This document shows positions 1 through 11,935 of a DNA stretch of 64,000 bases, piece by piece. The DNA lies in NCBI RefSeq assembly GCF_023065955.2, contig NW_026622974.1:25079718-25143717 (forward strand), in the 5' to 3' direction. The notes below the pieces were generated by a model, which saw only the letters and a program-made list of their open reading frames with translations, searched no databases and was not told the DNA's origin. This DNA is from Ursus arctos (Eukaryota > Chordata > Mammalia > Carnivora > Ursidae). The position numbers and the translations under genes are program-made. Each line of letters starts with the position of its first letter. Positions within the stretch are counted from its first letter, which is position 1.

Positions 1-147
1 CGAGAGAGGGAACACAAGCAGGGGGAGTGGGAGAGGAAGAAGCAGGCTCATAGCAGAGGAGCCTGATATGGGGCTCGATCCCATAACGCCGAGATCACGC
101 CCTGAGCTGAAGGCAGACGTTTAACCGCTGTGCCACCCAGGCGCCCC
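1..147 (-). repeat. Carnivoran tRNA-derived SINE, cut by window edge
   Basis: Antisense SINE body ending at its 5' box-like start (complement of ggggcgcctgggtggcacag). The A-rich tail lies to the left of the window. This is the younger subtype with the complement of CCCCCTGCTTGTGTTCCC. Confidence 0.95.
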
Positions 148-204
148 ATCTCCCATTTTTAAATAGAGTTGATTTTACATTTATGAAATAAACATGCACA
201 GAAC

Positions 205-1510
205 AACTACCTTTTATTTATTGATTTTTTTATTGAAGTATAGTTAACATATAATGTTATATTAGTTTCAGGTAAATGACACAGTGATGGGATTGCTTTC
301 TTGATTTCTCTTTTGAACAGTTCATTGGTAGTATATAGACAAGGAACTGATTTTTGTATGTTGATTTTCTATCCTGCAACTTTACTGAATTTGTTGATTA
401 GTTCCAACACTTTTTTTGATGGAGTCTGTAGATCATGTCATCTGCACACAGATAATTTTACTTCTTCCTTTCCTATTTGGGTGCCTGCAATTTCATTTTA
501 TTGCCAAATTGCTGTTGCTAAGACTTCCAGTACTGTGTTGAATAGAAGTGATGAGAGTGGGTACACTTGTTTCTAACTTTAGAGGAAAGATATTAACTTT
601 TCACCATTGGGTATGATGTTAGCTGTGGGCTTGTCCTGTACAGCCTTTATTATGTTGAGCCACATTTCTTCTATACCTACTGTACTGAAGTTTTTGTCAT
701 GAAAGTATGTTGAATTTGGTCACATGATTTTTCTGCATCTACTGAAATGATATGATTTTTATCCTTCATTCTGCTCTTATGGTATATCATGTTTATTTGC
801 ATATGTCAGATCATTCTTGCATCCCAGGGATAAATGTCTTGACCCTACTAAATGATCCCTTTAAAGTACTCTTGAATTTGGTTTGTTAGTATTTTGTTGA
901 GGTTTTTGCATCAGTGTTCATCAGGAATATTGGCTGGTAATCTTTTCTTGTAGTGTATTTGTCTGGCTTCCACATCAGGGTAGTGCTGGTCTTTTGAAAT
1001 GAGTTTGAAAGTGTTCCTTTCTGGGCAATTTTTTGGAAAAATTTGAGAAGGATTAGTATTTATTCATCTCTAAGTGTTTGGTAGAATTGACCAGTGAAGT
1101 CATCTGGTCTTGGGCTTTTATTCGTTGGGAGATTTTTGATTACTGATTCAATCTCTTACTTATTGGTCTGTTCAGAATTTGTTTCTTCATGATTCAGTCT
1201 TGATAAGGTGTATGTTTCTAAAAATTTATCCATTTCTCCTAGTGTATTTAATTTGTTGGCATTAATTATTCTTATCCTTTGTATTTTTGTCATATTAGTT
1301 GTAGTGTCTTTCATTTATAGTTACATTTATTTGAATCGTTTTTTTCATATTCTAGCTAAAGGCTTGTTCATTTTGTTTACGTTTTCAAAAAGCCAACACT
1401 TAGTTTCATTGATCTTTTCTATTTCTAGTCTCTATTTCATTTATTTCCACTCTGATCTTTGTTATTCCCTTCCTTCTGCAAACCTTGGGCTTTTTGAGGT
1501 GTAAGGTTAA
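205..1510 (-). repeat. Degenerate L1 fragment, antisense ORF2
   Basis: The + strand reads as the complement of L1 ORF2 reverse-transcriptase sequence. For example, around 480-640 it is the complement of the stretch coding for the segment after the catalytic region (conserved text of the type 'gaatagaagtgatgagagtgg'). Short open frames at 301-576 and 1208-1504 are antisense shadows, not genes. Family and exact ends are not assigned. Confidence 0.85.
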
Positions 1511-2047
1511 GTTGTTTGAGATCTTTCTATGTTATTTGTGTGACAGAAATATTACATGTAATTAATGTCATTTACAGACTAATGTTATTTTAACATTGTG
1601 ACAAACAGTATTTCAGAAATACCCAAATAGAGTACTTTCTTTTTAAATGCTTTTTCCTGGAAACTGTGATTTTGGTTTGTTTTTAATTAGTTGTAAATCC
1701 AGATTTAGTTAGTCATTGTTGCTATTTCAGCTTCTAATACTATTAACTTTGTAGTATTGACCGTGAAATGTCCATTGTTTGTTAATTCACGAGTGTGGAA
1801 AGGAAGTATCTTTTAAAAATAGTTTATAGCAGACACCAGTCTTTAAAAGAGAAGCCTGGGTTTGGAAAGCATTAAAATTCCATAATATATGATTTTTAGT
1901 TTGTATGGGAAAACATTATTTATGTGAGTATTTTTATAACATTATACAAGAACATTTTTAAGAGGCCCATAGTTTTTCAATAAATTATAACAGCCAAAAT
2001 GGAAAGCACAAGAACTAGATTTTGAACAGAAGAAGAAAAATAAAATT
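1511..2047. other. Intronic sequence, nothing recognised
   Basis: AT-rich single-copy-looking DNA. No open frame or repeat I can name. Confidence 0.5.
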
Positions 2048-2213
2048 TCTTTTTTTTTTTAAAGATTTTATTTATTTATTTGACAGAGAGAGAGAGAGAC
2101 AGCGAGAGAGGGAACACAAGCAGGGGGAGTGGGAGAGGAAGAAGCGATGTGGGGCTCAGTCACGCCCTGAGCCAAAGGCAGACGCTTAAGGACTGAGCCA
2201 CGCAGGCGCCCTG
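2048..2213 (-). repeat. Carnivoran SINE with internal deletion
   Basis: Antisense copy running from a T-tract and TTTATTTATTTATTTGACAGAG to ccacgcaggcgccc. About 30 bases of the usual body are missing near 2145-2160 compared with other copies here. Confidence 0.93.
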
Positions 2214-4394
2214 AAAAATAAAATTAATTTCACACTTTTTCAAATCAGCAAACTTTTGTCTGTCATGTGTAAAATAATACCTAATATACTTTCTCAAGAT
2301 CTTTTTTATCCTAATGCTGTGTCAGTGTATTTTATTTTCCTCTAATTTAGAGTATCTTATTTTTCTTGTTTATGGTACACACTTATATGTATGGATTTTT
2401 ACACATGACCCTTAACAAGTTATGAGATGTGCTTTCCCCATCCCAATACCATTCCCAGCATGATTATCTTTTATACGTGTGTAGTGTTCCACAGGTTCTT
2501 GTTTCATCCTCTGAACATCTCTGTGATAATGTAAGTCTGGTATTTCAGTTGTGTTTCCTACCAGTGTACCCCATAATAGCCTATCATGTTAAATGTTTAA
2601 GTTCATATGAAAATTATAGAGGACATTGGTTGATGGAGTTGGTGACTTATTAAGGCTCACAGGCATAGTAGATCCAAAATAATGTTCTCATGCCCAGATG
2701 AGTTTTTCCTCACCAGTATTCTCGAAAAAAAGAGAGAGAGAGAGCACGTGCTAGCTCATACATGCAAAGATGGCAGCAAATTTATTCCAATCTTAGAGAT
2801 ACTGATTTGGTTCTCTTTTTATGTCCTTCTTCCTTCAAGATTTGTTTCATTTTAAAATAGTATTTAAGAGTTCCCAGGGTGTGTATCTTTTTAATATTAG
2901 TAAATTTGTTAGGAAAAGTTACCCTTCCCCAAATTTTCTGCTTCCAGAAACTACTCCTATGAATTTGGCTGACTTTATTTTAATACATATCATTGATTTC
3001 TAGATTCATTCTCGATAACATAAATATATTTATATTGTGGGGGAATTTCTTTATCCTATGTGTTAATTCTCTTTTTACTGCTGTTTCTTAAAAATTCACT
3101 TCTTCTAAGGTCTTGGATTTTCTCTATTACATATCCTATTTTCCTTGTTTGATTTGTACTATCACCCCAGACCTTTTCTTTCCAGTACTGTATTTTACCG
3201 TGACCCCTACACTTTATGTGTATTTCTGAAAAACTTCTGGAAGAAGAAAGAAAGTAATGATTTTGTTTGTGAGTTGCAGAAAGGCAGGTTAGATGTGGTA
3301 GGAATTAGATGGTATTATACAGCTTATTGCAACACATTTAAATTATTTCCAGCACGAAATTGTGCTGACAGTGAGGGCTTTGAGTCAGGAAATAGCTGTC
3401 ATCTACAATAGCATCAGTCATAAAAGACAATGAGTATTTATAGGGCTGTTGAAAATTGATTAATAAGAAAATATTCACAGACTTCTACAACAAAGAAGTC
3501 ATTGCTTGTTCTAAGAAACTGGCCCCAGTTTGAAATGTTAGAGCACTATGTACAATTTTGATAAAAAGTTCAAATAACAACTCCCCATTTCTAATAATGA
3601 TAGTATTTTTTAAAAAGAAACATGTGTTTCATTTGCTTTTTAATATCCACACATCCCTTTTTTCTGAAAAAATAATTTTATGAAAATAAGTAGTTAAAAA
3701 TCTATTAGTCTAGAAAGATTTGTAGTAAAAACATAGTTACTTTTTTAGATGCTACTTTTAACTATTTTTCTAGTTCTAATGGTTTCCTTTATATAGACAT
3801 TTTCACTTCCTGGTATGATGAATGCAACTGAATTGTAAACTGTTTCCTCCCTCCCTTCCCCCTACTTTTTAAGAGATCCCATTATTCCCATATCTTTCTT
3901 TGACTTTGAAGTTACTATTAAATAATAGATTGTTTAAATCTCCATTTCCTATTTTAGCCAATATGACAAACCCTATTTTGTAATATAAGGATATAAGCAG
4001 TCTTGCCTCTTTTTTAAAATTTTCTCTTTTCCTCCCACTTTCAACCTGTTAAGTATATCCTTTCTTTTATAATATCAAGGTAGCTAGCATTCGAATTCTG
4101 TTTTGTAACTGTAGTTAAATCTTAATATGCTCTGTCTCTGGGTTGATTACAAATGTCGAAAACAAGTAAATAGCATTTTCATTTTTATGGTAACACAAGA
4201 GGGAAGGTGTTTATAAAATTGAAATGACTATCCACCATAAAGAAGGAAGATCTTAATTAAGTTTCTGACAAGACAAGACAAATCTAGTTACCGTTTGTGG
4301 TATTGATCTGGGCCACCTGTGATATAGAGATAGCTATAGGTATATCTTAGGTATTTTAGAAGCTTGTATTTTCAAAGATGCAGCTCTGTTGTCA
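2214..4394. other. Intronic sequence, no gene seen
   Basis: AT-rich. A small GA tract lies near 2729-2745. Short open frames at 2429, 2821 and 3145 have no recognisable family, no splice context in frame with FAM135A and no codon bias, so I treat them as chance. Confidence 0.5.
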
Positions 4395-4590
4395 ACAAAG
4401 TCGCAACTTGGAGTCAGGATACCAGCTTTCTTTTATGTTACCTTGGAAAACTCACTTAACCTCTTCGAGCTTCAGTTTCTCATCTGGGAAGTATGTTACC
4501 TGCTTTGCAAGGTGGTTGTTTGTTAAATAAGTGAAATTCCTCAGCAAACTAAAGGGCTGTATACATGTAAAATATTATTATTCAATTTTT
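4395..4590 (+). repeat. MIR SINE
   Basis: Contains the diverged MIR core: the 'acctcttcgagcttcagtttctcatctgggaa' region resembles the MIR block for losing-charge/cctcagtttcctcatctgtaaaatg, followed by the 'ttgtttgttaaat...acatgtaaaat' tail. Confidence 0.8.
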
Positions 4591-4734
4591 CATAATATAA
4601 GTGAGAAGCAGTCACATTTTGTCTCATTTACTATACTATTTGTGAACCATTTAATGCAAAGAGCTGAAAGTTAAGATAAAGTTAATTTGATGTTTTCCTC
4701 TCATTATATAATTGTGCAGCATAATAAGCATGTT

Positions 4735-4832
4735 AATAAGTAAATTAAATTTTTTAAATTAATAAATAATTTATTTTTTAAATTATTAATTACATAATTT
4801 TTAAATTATTAATTTTTTAAATTAATAAAGCT
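4735..4832. repeat. AT-rich low-complexity tract
   Basis: About 100 bases made almost only of A and T, with repeated TTTTTAAATTA / TAATTTAAAAA words. The words are mutually complementary and could form AT hairpins. Confidence 0.8.
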
Positions 4833-4984
4833 ATTTCTGGGATAAGAAGAATAAATTAGAATGACCAAGGGTAAGAAGGGAAATCCAAAGGGAAGAAGAG
4901 ACCTCACAAAAGACCCCTGAATTTATAACTTACCAAGGAAATCTAAGTTCCTGTGCTTGCATTTCTGTGATTATAAAACTAACT

Positions 4985-5205
4985 TTATCTGTAGATAGTG
5001 TTTGAATTTGGATTTGTTCTGCCACTCGCTAGCAAGTCTTGTTCTGCGACTTACTAGCTGTTTGGTCTTAAGCAAATTATTCACTTTTTTCTGAGCCTTA
5101 CCTAATCAGTGAATGGAAATAATCGCTGTCTTACAGTATGTTTGTGAAAATTAAATGAGAAAAAGGTAAAGAGACCTGGTATAATGCCCAGTAAGTATTG
5201 GTTCC
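4985..5205 (+). repeat. MIR SINE
   Basis: Diverged MIR. 'gcgacttactagctgtttggtcttaagcaaatta' matches the conserved core, followed by a 'gtgaaaattaaatgag' and 'tggtataatgcccagtaagta' 3' part. Confidence 0.85.
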
Positions 5206-5534
5206 TTTTGTCATGCCCTCTGTTTCTATCCCAAATTGCCCCAGATTTTAAAAAACTGAAATAAGGTGGATTCTAGGATCTCAGAACCAACCTAAGGAAA
5301 GATAGTCATGAAGAAGGAGTTGCCCGGCAACCATTTATATGCCTTTTCTTTCTCAGTTCTCAAGAATTAGCCTTATTTATATACAGGATCGCTGAGTGAT
5401 ATGGTTTAATCTTTTTATACCTCCTTTGAGTCTTTTCTTCCCCAACGAGACAGCTACTTCTTACTGGTTTTAAGTGTTCTGTGATATGTGTAAGAGTGAA
5501 CGGCATACCTGTGTTTAAACTACTTTACCAGTAT

Positions 5535-5752
5535 GACACAGAAGACCAAGCACAGGCTCTGGGGGCAAACAACAGTGGCATTTGCTTCTGGGTAAATTAT
5601 TTAAATTATCAGAGCCTTGGTATCTCTAAAATAGATATATTAGCCCCTGCCCTATAAAATTGCCTAAAGGATTAGTAACAATATACATAAAGCACAGTGC
5701 CTGGCACATAGTAAGTGCTCTATAGATGGTAGTTAGTAGTAGTAGTAAAATA
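5535..5752 (+). repeat. MIR SINE
   Basis: The 3' half is well preserved: 'aaagcacagtgcctggcacatagtaagtgctctatag'. The core upstream is more diverged. It is followed by a short AGT triplet run. Confidence 0.88.
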
Positions 5753-5779
5753 AAACTGCTACTTTTTTGTTTTTCTTTT

Positions 5780-6227
5780 TTTTTTAGTGAATAAGTTTAA
5801 TATATAATGTGTAAATTTAAGGTATACCATGTGTTACTTTGATACATTTATTTATTGTAATGTGATTGTTGTTTTACCAGTATTTATCAACATTACATAA
5901 TTGTAGCATGGTATTATTGTTGCCTGTATTCATTATACTGTGCAGGAGATTTCTATGGCTTATTTACTGCTCCTTGCAGGTTTGTATTCTTAGCAACATC
6001 AGTCTTATCTCCCCACTACCTCATCTCCTGTTAATGACATTTTACTCTCTGTTTTTTACAAGTTTGACTTTTTTAGATGCTACAAATAACTGAATACATT
6101 ATTTTTTATTTTTCTGACCTATCTCATTTAGCATAATGTGCTTAAGTTCCCTCCATGTTGTTATAAATGGCAAGACGGTCTCCTTTCTAACAGTTGAATA
6201 TCATTCCATTGTGTGTGTGTGTGTGTA

Positions 6228-6260
<33 letters not shown>

Positions 6261-6670
6261 CTATCCCACATCTTTTTTATCCATTCAGTCATCATTTCCA
6301 TATCTTAGCTATTGTGAATAATGCTGCAGTAAACATAGGAGTGCATTTCTCTCTTTGAAATCTTGTTTTCATTTCCTTTAGATAAATACCCAGAAGTGAG
6401 GATTGCCGGATCGTATGGCAGATTTATTTCTAATTTTTTAAGGAACCTCCATATTGTTTTCCATAGTGGTCAGACCAATGTACATTCCCACCAACAGTGT
6501 ATATGGTTTCCCTTTCACCACATCCTTGTTAGCACCTCTTGTCTCTTGTCTTCTTGATAATAGGCATTCCAGTACACTTAAGGTGATACGTCCTTGTGTT
6601 GTTGATAAGCATTTCCCTGATGTTTTGTTGATTAGCATCTTTTCATTTGCTTATTGGCCATTTTGATGTC
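5780..6670 (-). repeat. Old L1 3' region, antisense
   Basis: The + strand carries the complement of the L1 3'UTR and ORF2 end. Diagnostic phrases include 'gctattgtgaataatgctgcagtaaacat', 'aaatacccagaagtgaggattgc' and 'cctccatattgttttccatagtgg'. A microsatellite sits inside it. Short open frames on both strands here are L1 shadows. Confidence 0.88.
6213..6266. repeat. Compound microsatellite (TG)n-(TCTA)n
   Basis: A GT run is followed by TCTA/TATC tetranucleotides repeated about nine times. Confidence 0.95.
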
Positions 6671-7592
6671 AGCTTTGGAAAAATTTCTATGTAGTCCTTC
6701 TACAAGACTGCTATTTATGAGGAGAAAGGGAAAATTGCATAAAACCTCAAACAATAATTTATGGGGAAAGTCTTATTGTATGTGTGTGTGTATATACACA
6801 CACATACACACACGTATACTCTCCACTTTGATAGGAGTTTCACAGCTAGATAAGCATTTGGACTAATAAGAAATCAACCCTAGTTGAACAAAAAAGTAAT
6901 TTCCAAAAAAAAAAAAAAAAAAAAGGATAATTTCCAGTTATTTGTATTTGGCCAGAGTTTTTCTAAGGCCATCTATTCTGGATAAAATTCTTTGTGTATA
7001 CATGTATTCCTATGTACCACCACCCAGTGCTTTTATAAAGGCGATAGCGGTTAAGAACAAATTAATATCAAGAAAAAAGGAAGGCTGGAAATAAAGGCTA
7101 GCTATTAAAGTAAGGAGAGATTGTCCCAGTTACTTTGCCTTGGCAGTAGTTAATTGGCCACTTGAAATAACGCTTCAAATATTTTGGCATAGAAGAATCA
7201 CGTTTTTCCCTCTTAGTTGTCTCCTTAAGCTTTTCTGAGCCACCAGCTTTTCAGGAGCTTCCTTTGAAACCCATTGAAATATTTTGACAGTTTTGCTGAA
7301 TTGTTAAGATTTTTCTTGATTTGACCCTATCCTATATATCTAACCTTATTTCCCACCATGTCTTTGTGGATTCTCCCTATGGAACCACTTCCATTTTCTC
7401 AAATTTGATGGGTTCGAACTTACCTCATGTTTTTTGCATGTTTTCCCTACCTCATTATCTCCTTTTTTAAGCACTAGGTAATTCCCAGTTAGAAGTTTTC
7501 TCTGCTGTGTTTCATAGCACTTTCTATAAACATCTTTTACCTTTTAGCATGTTTTATTTTTTTGTTATTTCTTTTATTATAATACAAACATC
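6671..7592. other. Intronic sequence with TG/CA and poly-A tracts
   Basis: A self-complementary TG/CA run lies at about 6779-6816 and a poly-A of about 20 bases at about 6904-6924. No gene recognised. Confidence 0.6.
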
Positions 7593-7609
7593 AAGAATCG
7601 TTAAAGAAG

Positions 7610-7812
7610 GGGCGCCTGGGTGGCTCAGTCCTTAAGCGTCTGCCTTTTGCTCAGGGCGTGATCCCGGCGTTGTGGGATCGAGCCCCATGTCAGGCTCCTC
7701 CGCTGGGAGCCTGCTTCTCCCTCTCCCACTCCCCCTGCTTGTGTTCCCTCTCTCGCTGGCTGTCTCTCTCTCTGTCAAATAAATAAATAAATAAATAAGA
7801 TCTTTAAAAAAA
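7610..7812 (+). repeat. Carnivoran SINE with perfect target-site duplication
   Basis: Sense copy from ggcgcctgggtggctcag to AAATAAATAAATAAATAAG and poly-A. The 17-base duplication aagaatcgttaaagaag flanks it exactly at 7593-7609 and 7813-7829, which marks a recent insertion. Confidence 0.97.
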
Positions 7813-7829
7813 AAGAATCGTTAAAGAAG

Positions 7830-8165
7830 AATGCTTTTTAAAAATGAGGAAAATTTAAAGAAATACACAACTTCATTTTATGTCACTAATCCATTATGGT
7901 TAATAATAACCGAATAATCTCAATACTCATGAAGGGAAAACTCAACATAGAGTTAGAGCTTTCAATAAACTTTGCATAACTTATGAAACTTGAGTCCATT
8001 TGGTGTTATAAGCCTCCATTTTGCTTTACCTAGATTCAGTAGTTTCTTTCAGTCACTGCCATTATTTGTCTTTTTACCTGGCATAACAGATAGTGATAAT
8101 TACATTGGCATTTGCTTTGGCCTCCAAAATAGGGAGTTAAGAGATTATGACTTTGTAGTGCAATT
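7830..8165. other. Intronic sequence, nothing recognised
   Basis: AT-rich. The open frame at 7990-8175 has no family resemblance. Confidence 0.5.
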
Positions 8166-8310
8166 ATTTGCTTGAATGTTTCTATTCAAACTAGATTGGG
8201 AACTCTGAAAACAAGGGCAGCGTTCTAATTTATGTTCATATCTCTCAGTTCCCACTATTTTAGAAGCTTAATTAAGTTACAGTTGAATGAATGCTTACTT
8301 GTTCACAAAA
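8166..8310 (+). repeat. L2 3' end (likely)
   Basis: 'agattgggaactctgaaaacaagggcag' followed by a ttgaatgaatg end is the typical layout of an L2 3' terminus, diverged. Confidence 0.6.
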
Positions 8311-9070
8311 TAAATAACAGATATCAATGCCAGCTGCTTAACCAAAGGAAATGGAAATGTGAAAGGTAGTGATAGGAATAAAATATAAAATATAAATTAT
8401 TATGACTTAATATAAGTGTTTGTAGGCCTCTATCACGGGTCTCTAAAAGTATAGATCTGATGTTTGGGTTAGCAGATAACTGATAGGCAAAGTGAAAATA
8501 GAGTTCTTTCAACAAGGAGTTAGGGCACCAAATTAAGAAGTTAGGTGAAAGTTCAAGTATTTGATAAATTAAATTAAAGCAATGAAAAAGATATATGTGG
8601 TTCCCAACGTCATGGATGGAGGTTATCATCTGGTGAATATTAAAAGGCAGAGAAGGTTTCAGATTCAAGACAATAAACGGACTATACACATATGTTTGGG
8701 TCTTTTTGTTTCTAAGACTCTTTTGTAATAGCAACATAAAACACAAGAAGGAATAGCAAAATAGTTCAATACGTTTTTGTAGGACAGAAAGCAGAAGTGA
8801 GAACTGAACTGCCTTTTGGGACACCTTACTCCAGGGATTTCAGGAAGGTATAGCAGATGAAGGGAAGTAAGAGTGGGCCTGAAAGCAGGTATTAATTAAA
8901 GGTCTGTAATCAGATCAACCGTGATAGTTGGACATCCCAGGCCCAACTGCAGAATGTCAGGAAGATTAGTATTTACCTTTGGACAAAAACCTCAGGACTT
9001 TTCTCTAAATAAATTAGCATGGGATATTAACATATTAACACTTCAGAGTAAAGCATTTATTCTTTTGTAT
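8311..9070. other. Intronic sequence, no gene seen
   Basis: A 166-codon open frame on the minus strand (8324-8824) is the longest in the window. Its composition (Leu/Phe/Ser/His-rich from AT-rich DNA), lack of any recognisable motif and lack of family resemblance argue against a gene. No repeat family recognised. Confidence 0.5.
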
Positions 9071-9074
9071 GTGT

Positions 9075-9905
9075 GTTTGGTAAAAAGCAAGTAACATGAA
9101 ATCTATCCTCAACAAATTTTTGAGTGTATAGTCCAGTGTTGCTAACTGTATGCATATTGTTATCACCAGATTTCTAGAACTTTTTAACCTTGCATGACTG
9201 AAACTGTACCATTGAATAGCAGTTCCTCATTTCTCCCTCCTTCCAGCCCCTAGTAACCACCATTCTACTTTCTTTGATAAGTGTGACTATATTAGATCAC
9301 ATGTAGAATCGTGTAGTGTTTGGACTGTTTCACTTAGCGGAAGTCCTCACAGTTCATCCATATATTGTAGTATAGAATTTTCTTCCTTTTTTTTTTTTTT
9401 TTAAAGATTTTATTTATTTATTCAACAGAGATAGAGACAGCCAGCGAGAGAGGGAACACAAGCAGGGGGAGTGGGAGAGGAAGAAGCAGGCTCATAGCAG
9501 AGGAGCCTGATGTGGGGCTCGATCCCACAACGCCGGGATCACGCCCTGAGCTGAAGGCAGACGCTTAACTGCTATGCCACCCAGGCGCCCCGCTTCCTTT
9601 TTTTTTTTTAAGTTTGAAAATATTATATTATATAACTCATTTTGTTTACTCTTTCATCTACTGATGAAATTTAGGTTGTTTCCTCCACTTGGCCTTTGTG
9701 AATAACGTGGCAATGAACACAGAAGTGCAGATATGTCTTCAAGGTCCTGTTTTCATTTCTTCTAGATAAGTACCCAGAAGTGTAATTGCTGGATCATATG
9801 ATAGCTCTGTTTTTAATTTTTTGAGAAACCTCCATACTGTTTTCCATAGTGGCAACACCGTTTACATTGCCACCAACAGTGTACATGGGTTGCAGTTTCT
9901 CCACA
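9075..9905 (-). repeat. Old L1 3' region, antisense, split by a SINE
   Basis: Complement of L1 3'UTR. The markers are 'tgtgaataacgtggcaatgaacac', 'aagtacccagaagtgtaattgctggatcatatg' and 'cctccatactgttttccatagtgg'. It is interrupted by the SINE at 9394-9591 and is the same subregion as the copy at 5780-6670. Confidence 0.88.
9394..9591 (-). repeat. Carnivoran SINE inside an L1
   Basis: Antisense copy of the younger subtype. The flanks repeat cttcc followed by a T run on both sides (about 9384 and 9592), consistent with a target-site duplication. Confidence 0.96.
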
Positions 9906-9984
9906 AGTGCTGACCCTGTACATAATGCTGTATGAAGTAAGAGATACGTGAGACATGGACCTTGCCTTCAAGAAGTTCCTTTTT

Positions 9985-10262
9985 CTTCTTCAGATTCTCT
10001 TCCTTTCCATCTTCATTTGACTCTTTTTTATAGTTACAGCTCAAATGCTATATTGTCCACAAAGCCTTTCCTGAGTTCACAGACTAGCTTTACCCTTGTA
10101 AGATACCATAGGACTCTATCCTCTGTCATGCTCGGCACAAATGTAATTTACAGAATTAGATGAGGGCAGGGAAAGTGGTTTTGTTGTTGTTGTTGTTTTC
10201 TTTGGTTTGATCACTTAGAACAATGCATGGCACAGAGTAACTGTACAATAAATAAAATTTTT
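9985..10262 (+). repeat. L2 3' end
   Basis: 'gctcaaatgctatattgtccacaaagcctttcctgag' and the terminal 'tggcacagagtaactgtacaataaataaa' match the 3' UTR layout of L2. A TGT triplet run (about 10182-10198) lies within it. Confidence 0.75.
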
Positions 10263-10264
10263 TT

Positions 10265-10972
10265 TTGAAATGTGTCATACAGTTTTTGAAGGTCACATAA
10301 CATATTATTTTATTAAATAATAAAATGAATACCGAAATACTCAACCCTTCACCTAAGAAATAGAACATTACTAGTACCGTAAAAACCTACCCCTCCTGAT
10401 TTTTGTGTTAATCATTCTTTTGCTTTCTGTATGGTTTATCACCTATGAATGTTACCCAAGTATATATCTGGTTGAGTCTGGAAAAACTGAGTAGTAAGCA
10501 CAAACCCAGTTGTGTAAGAAAGCTGCAGTATCACTACTATTAAATGAAGCTCCCAGAAGAAAAGCTAAGTAGAGTCTTTGGGTTATAGTATGTTTCTGTA
10601 TAGTTAAAAAGTTTTAAGACTCCCCTTTGGGGAAGTTTATGGGCAAGGTCAGGAGTGAATTGTGTAAAATTTAGAGCTCACCACATTCAGGACTTCTGGT
10701 AAGGTTGTAATGTGATGAAGTGTTAGATATCCACACATGGAGTAGGCTGATTGCATCTAAACTTAACATTTAACTTTTCCTCCTTCAACTCTCAGGAGCA
10801 GGTCAAAGCAGAAGCTGTGCAATAAAGAGAGTGCCCTCTTATGATCTAGTCAATAGGGAAGAAACTTCATCAGTGCACCCCAAGACAAATATGTGTCTGC
10901 CCAAGTGTTTATTCTTAGGATAAAATGGTACCATGACAGTAAGGATCTTTCAGATGACGATCTCAACATATC
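10265..10972. other. Intronic sequence, nothing recognised
   Basis: AT-rich. No coding signal or repeat I can name. Confidence 0.5.
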
Positions 10973-10974
10973 TA

Positions 10975-11935
10975 TTTGCTAAGGCTTACAATCCAATGTT
11001 TATTAGTCATGTTCTATAAGGCAGAAGATTCTTTAGAATCTTCCTTCACCATCTTCCTAGGGATTCCCTTTGCCTCTCTTCCACAGGATATCTATTTACT
11101 AACACCTGTTTTTCTTTCTTGGTTTACTCTCCTTTTGGTGGAGCCTGTTTCAATATCTTGTTGAGGAAAGTGGCATAGGAACTTTTTAAAACCTTCCATG
11201 TCTAAAAATGTCTTTATCCCCCTCTTGTTTGAAAGTTTAGCTAAGTATAAAATTCTAGGTTGGAACTCTCTTTTCTTCACAATTTTGAAAATATTGGTCC
11301 ATTGTCTTTTGGTTTGTAGCATTGCTATTGGGAATTCCAAAGCCATTCTGGTTGTTGACTCTTTATATGACCTTTTCCCCCTTTCAGGAATCTTGTAGAA
11401 TTTTCTCTTTGTTTATCTAGTGTTCTGATGGCACATAATGATGTACCTTGGGTCTCTGAGTACTCATTGGGCCCTTTTAATCTGGAAACATGTGCTTCAG
11501 TTCTGGGAAGTTTTCTTATTTTGCTAGTGATTTTCTCCTATCTGTTCTCTGTTCTTTCTTTCTGAAACTTCTGTCATTCAGGTAGTGGATCATCGTCACT
11601 GGTTCTTTCAATTTTTAGTTTTTTTCTCTCTTTTTTTCCATTTCTGTCTTTCTTCTGTACTTTCTATTGTACTTATTTCTCCAACTTTAATCCCTTTTGA
11701 GCTTTTTTTTCTTTTTTTTTAAAGATTTTATTTATTTATTTGACAGAGATAGGAACAGCCAGCGAGAGAGGGAACACAAGCAGGGGGAGTGGAAGAGGAA
11801 GAAGCAGGCTCATAGCAGAGGAGCCTGATGTGGGGCTCGATCCCACAATGCCGGGATCACGCCCTGAGCTGAAGGCAGACGCTTAACCGCTGTGCCACCC
11901 AGGCGCCCCCCTTTCTGAGCTTTTTGTATTTGTTG
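10975..11935. repeat. Old LINE-like interspersed repeat, family unassigned
   Basis: Phrases such as 'ttgaaaatattggtccattgtcttttgg' and 'tggttctttcaatttttagttttttt' resemble text common to old mammalian LINE copies. I cannot name the family or fix the strand. It is split by the SINE at 11709-11910. Open frames at 10976, 11092 and 11198 are not supported. Confidence 0.5.
11709..11910 (-). repeat. Carnivoran SINE
   Basis: Antisense younger-subtype copy. The flanks 'cccttttgagctttt' (about 11692) and 'ccctttctgagctttt' (about 11909) form an imperfect target-site duplication. Confidence 0.96.

Noticed and set aside
7610..7812. tRNA gene calls at SINE heads
   Set aside because: Carnivoran SINEs are tRNA-derived and keep box A/B-like text, but none here folds into an intact tRNA with acceptor stem and anticodon loop.
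8324..8824. 166-codon open frame on the minus strand, the longest in the window
   Set aside because: No recognisable domain, composition dictated by AT-rich DNA, no splice sites in register with FAM135A, and no paralogue I recognise.
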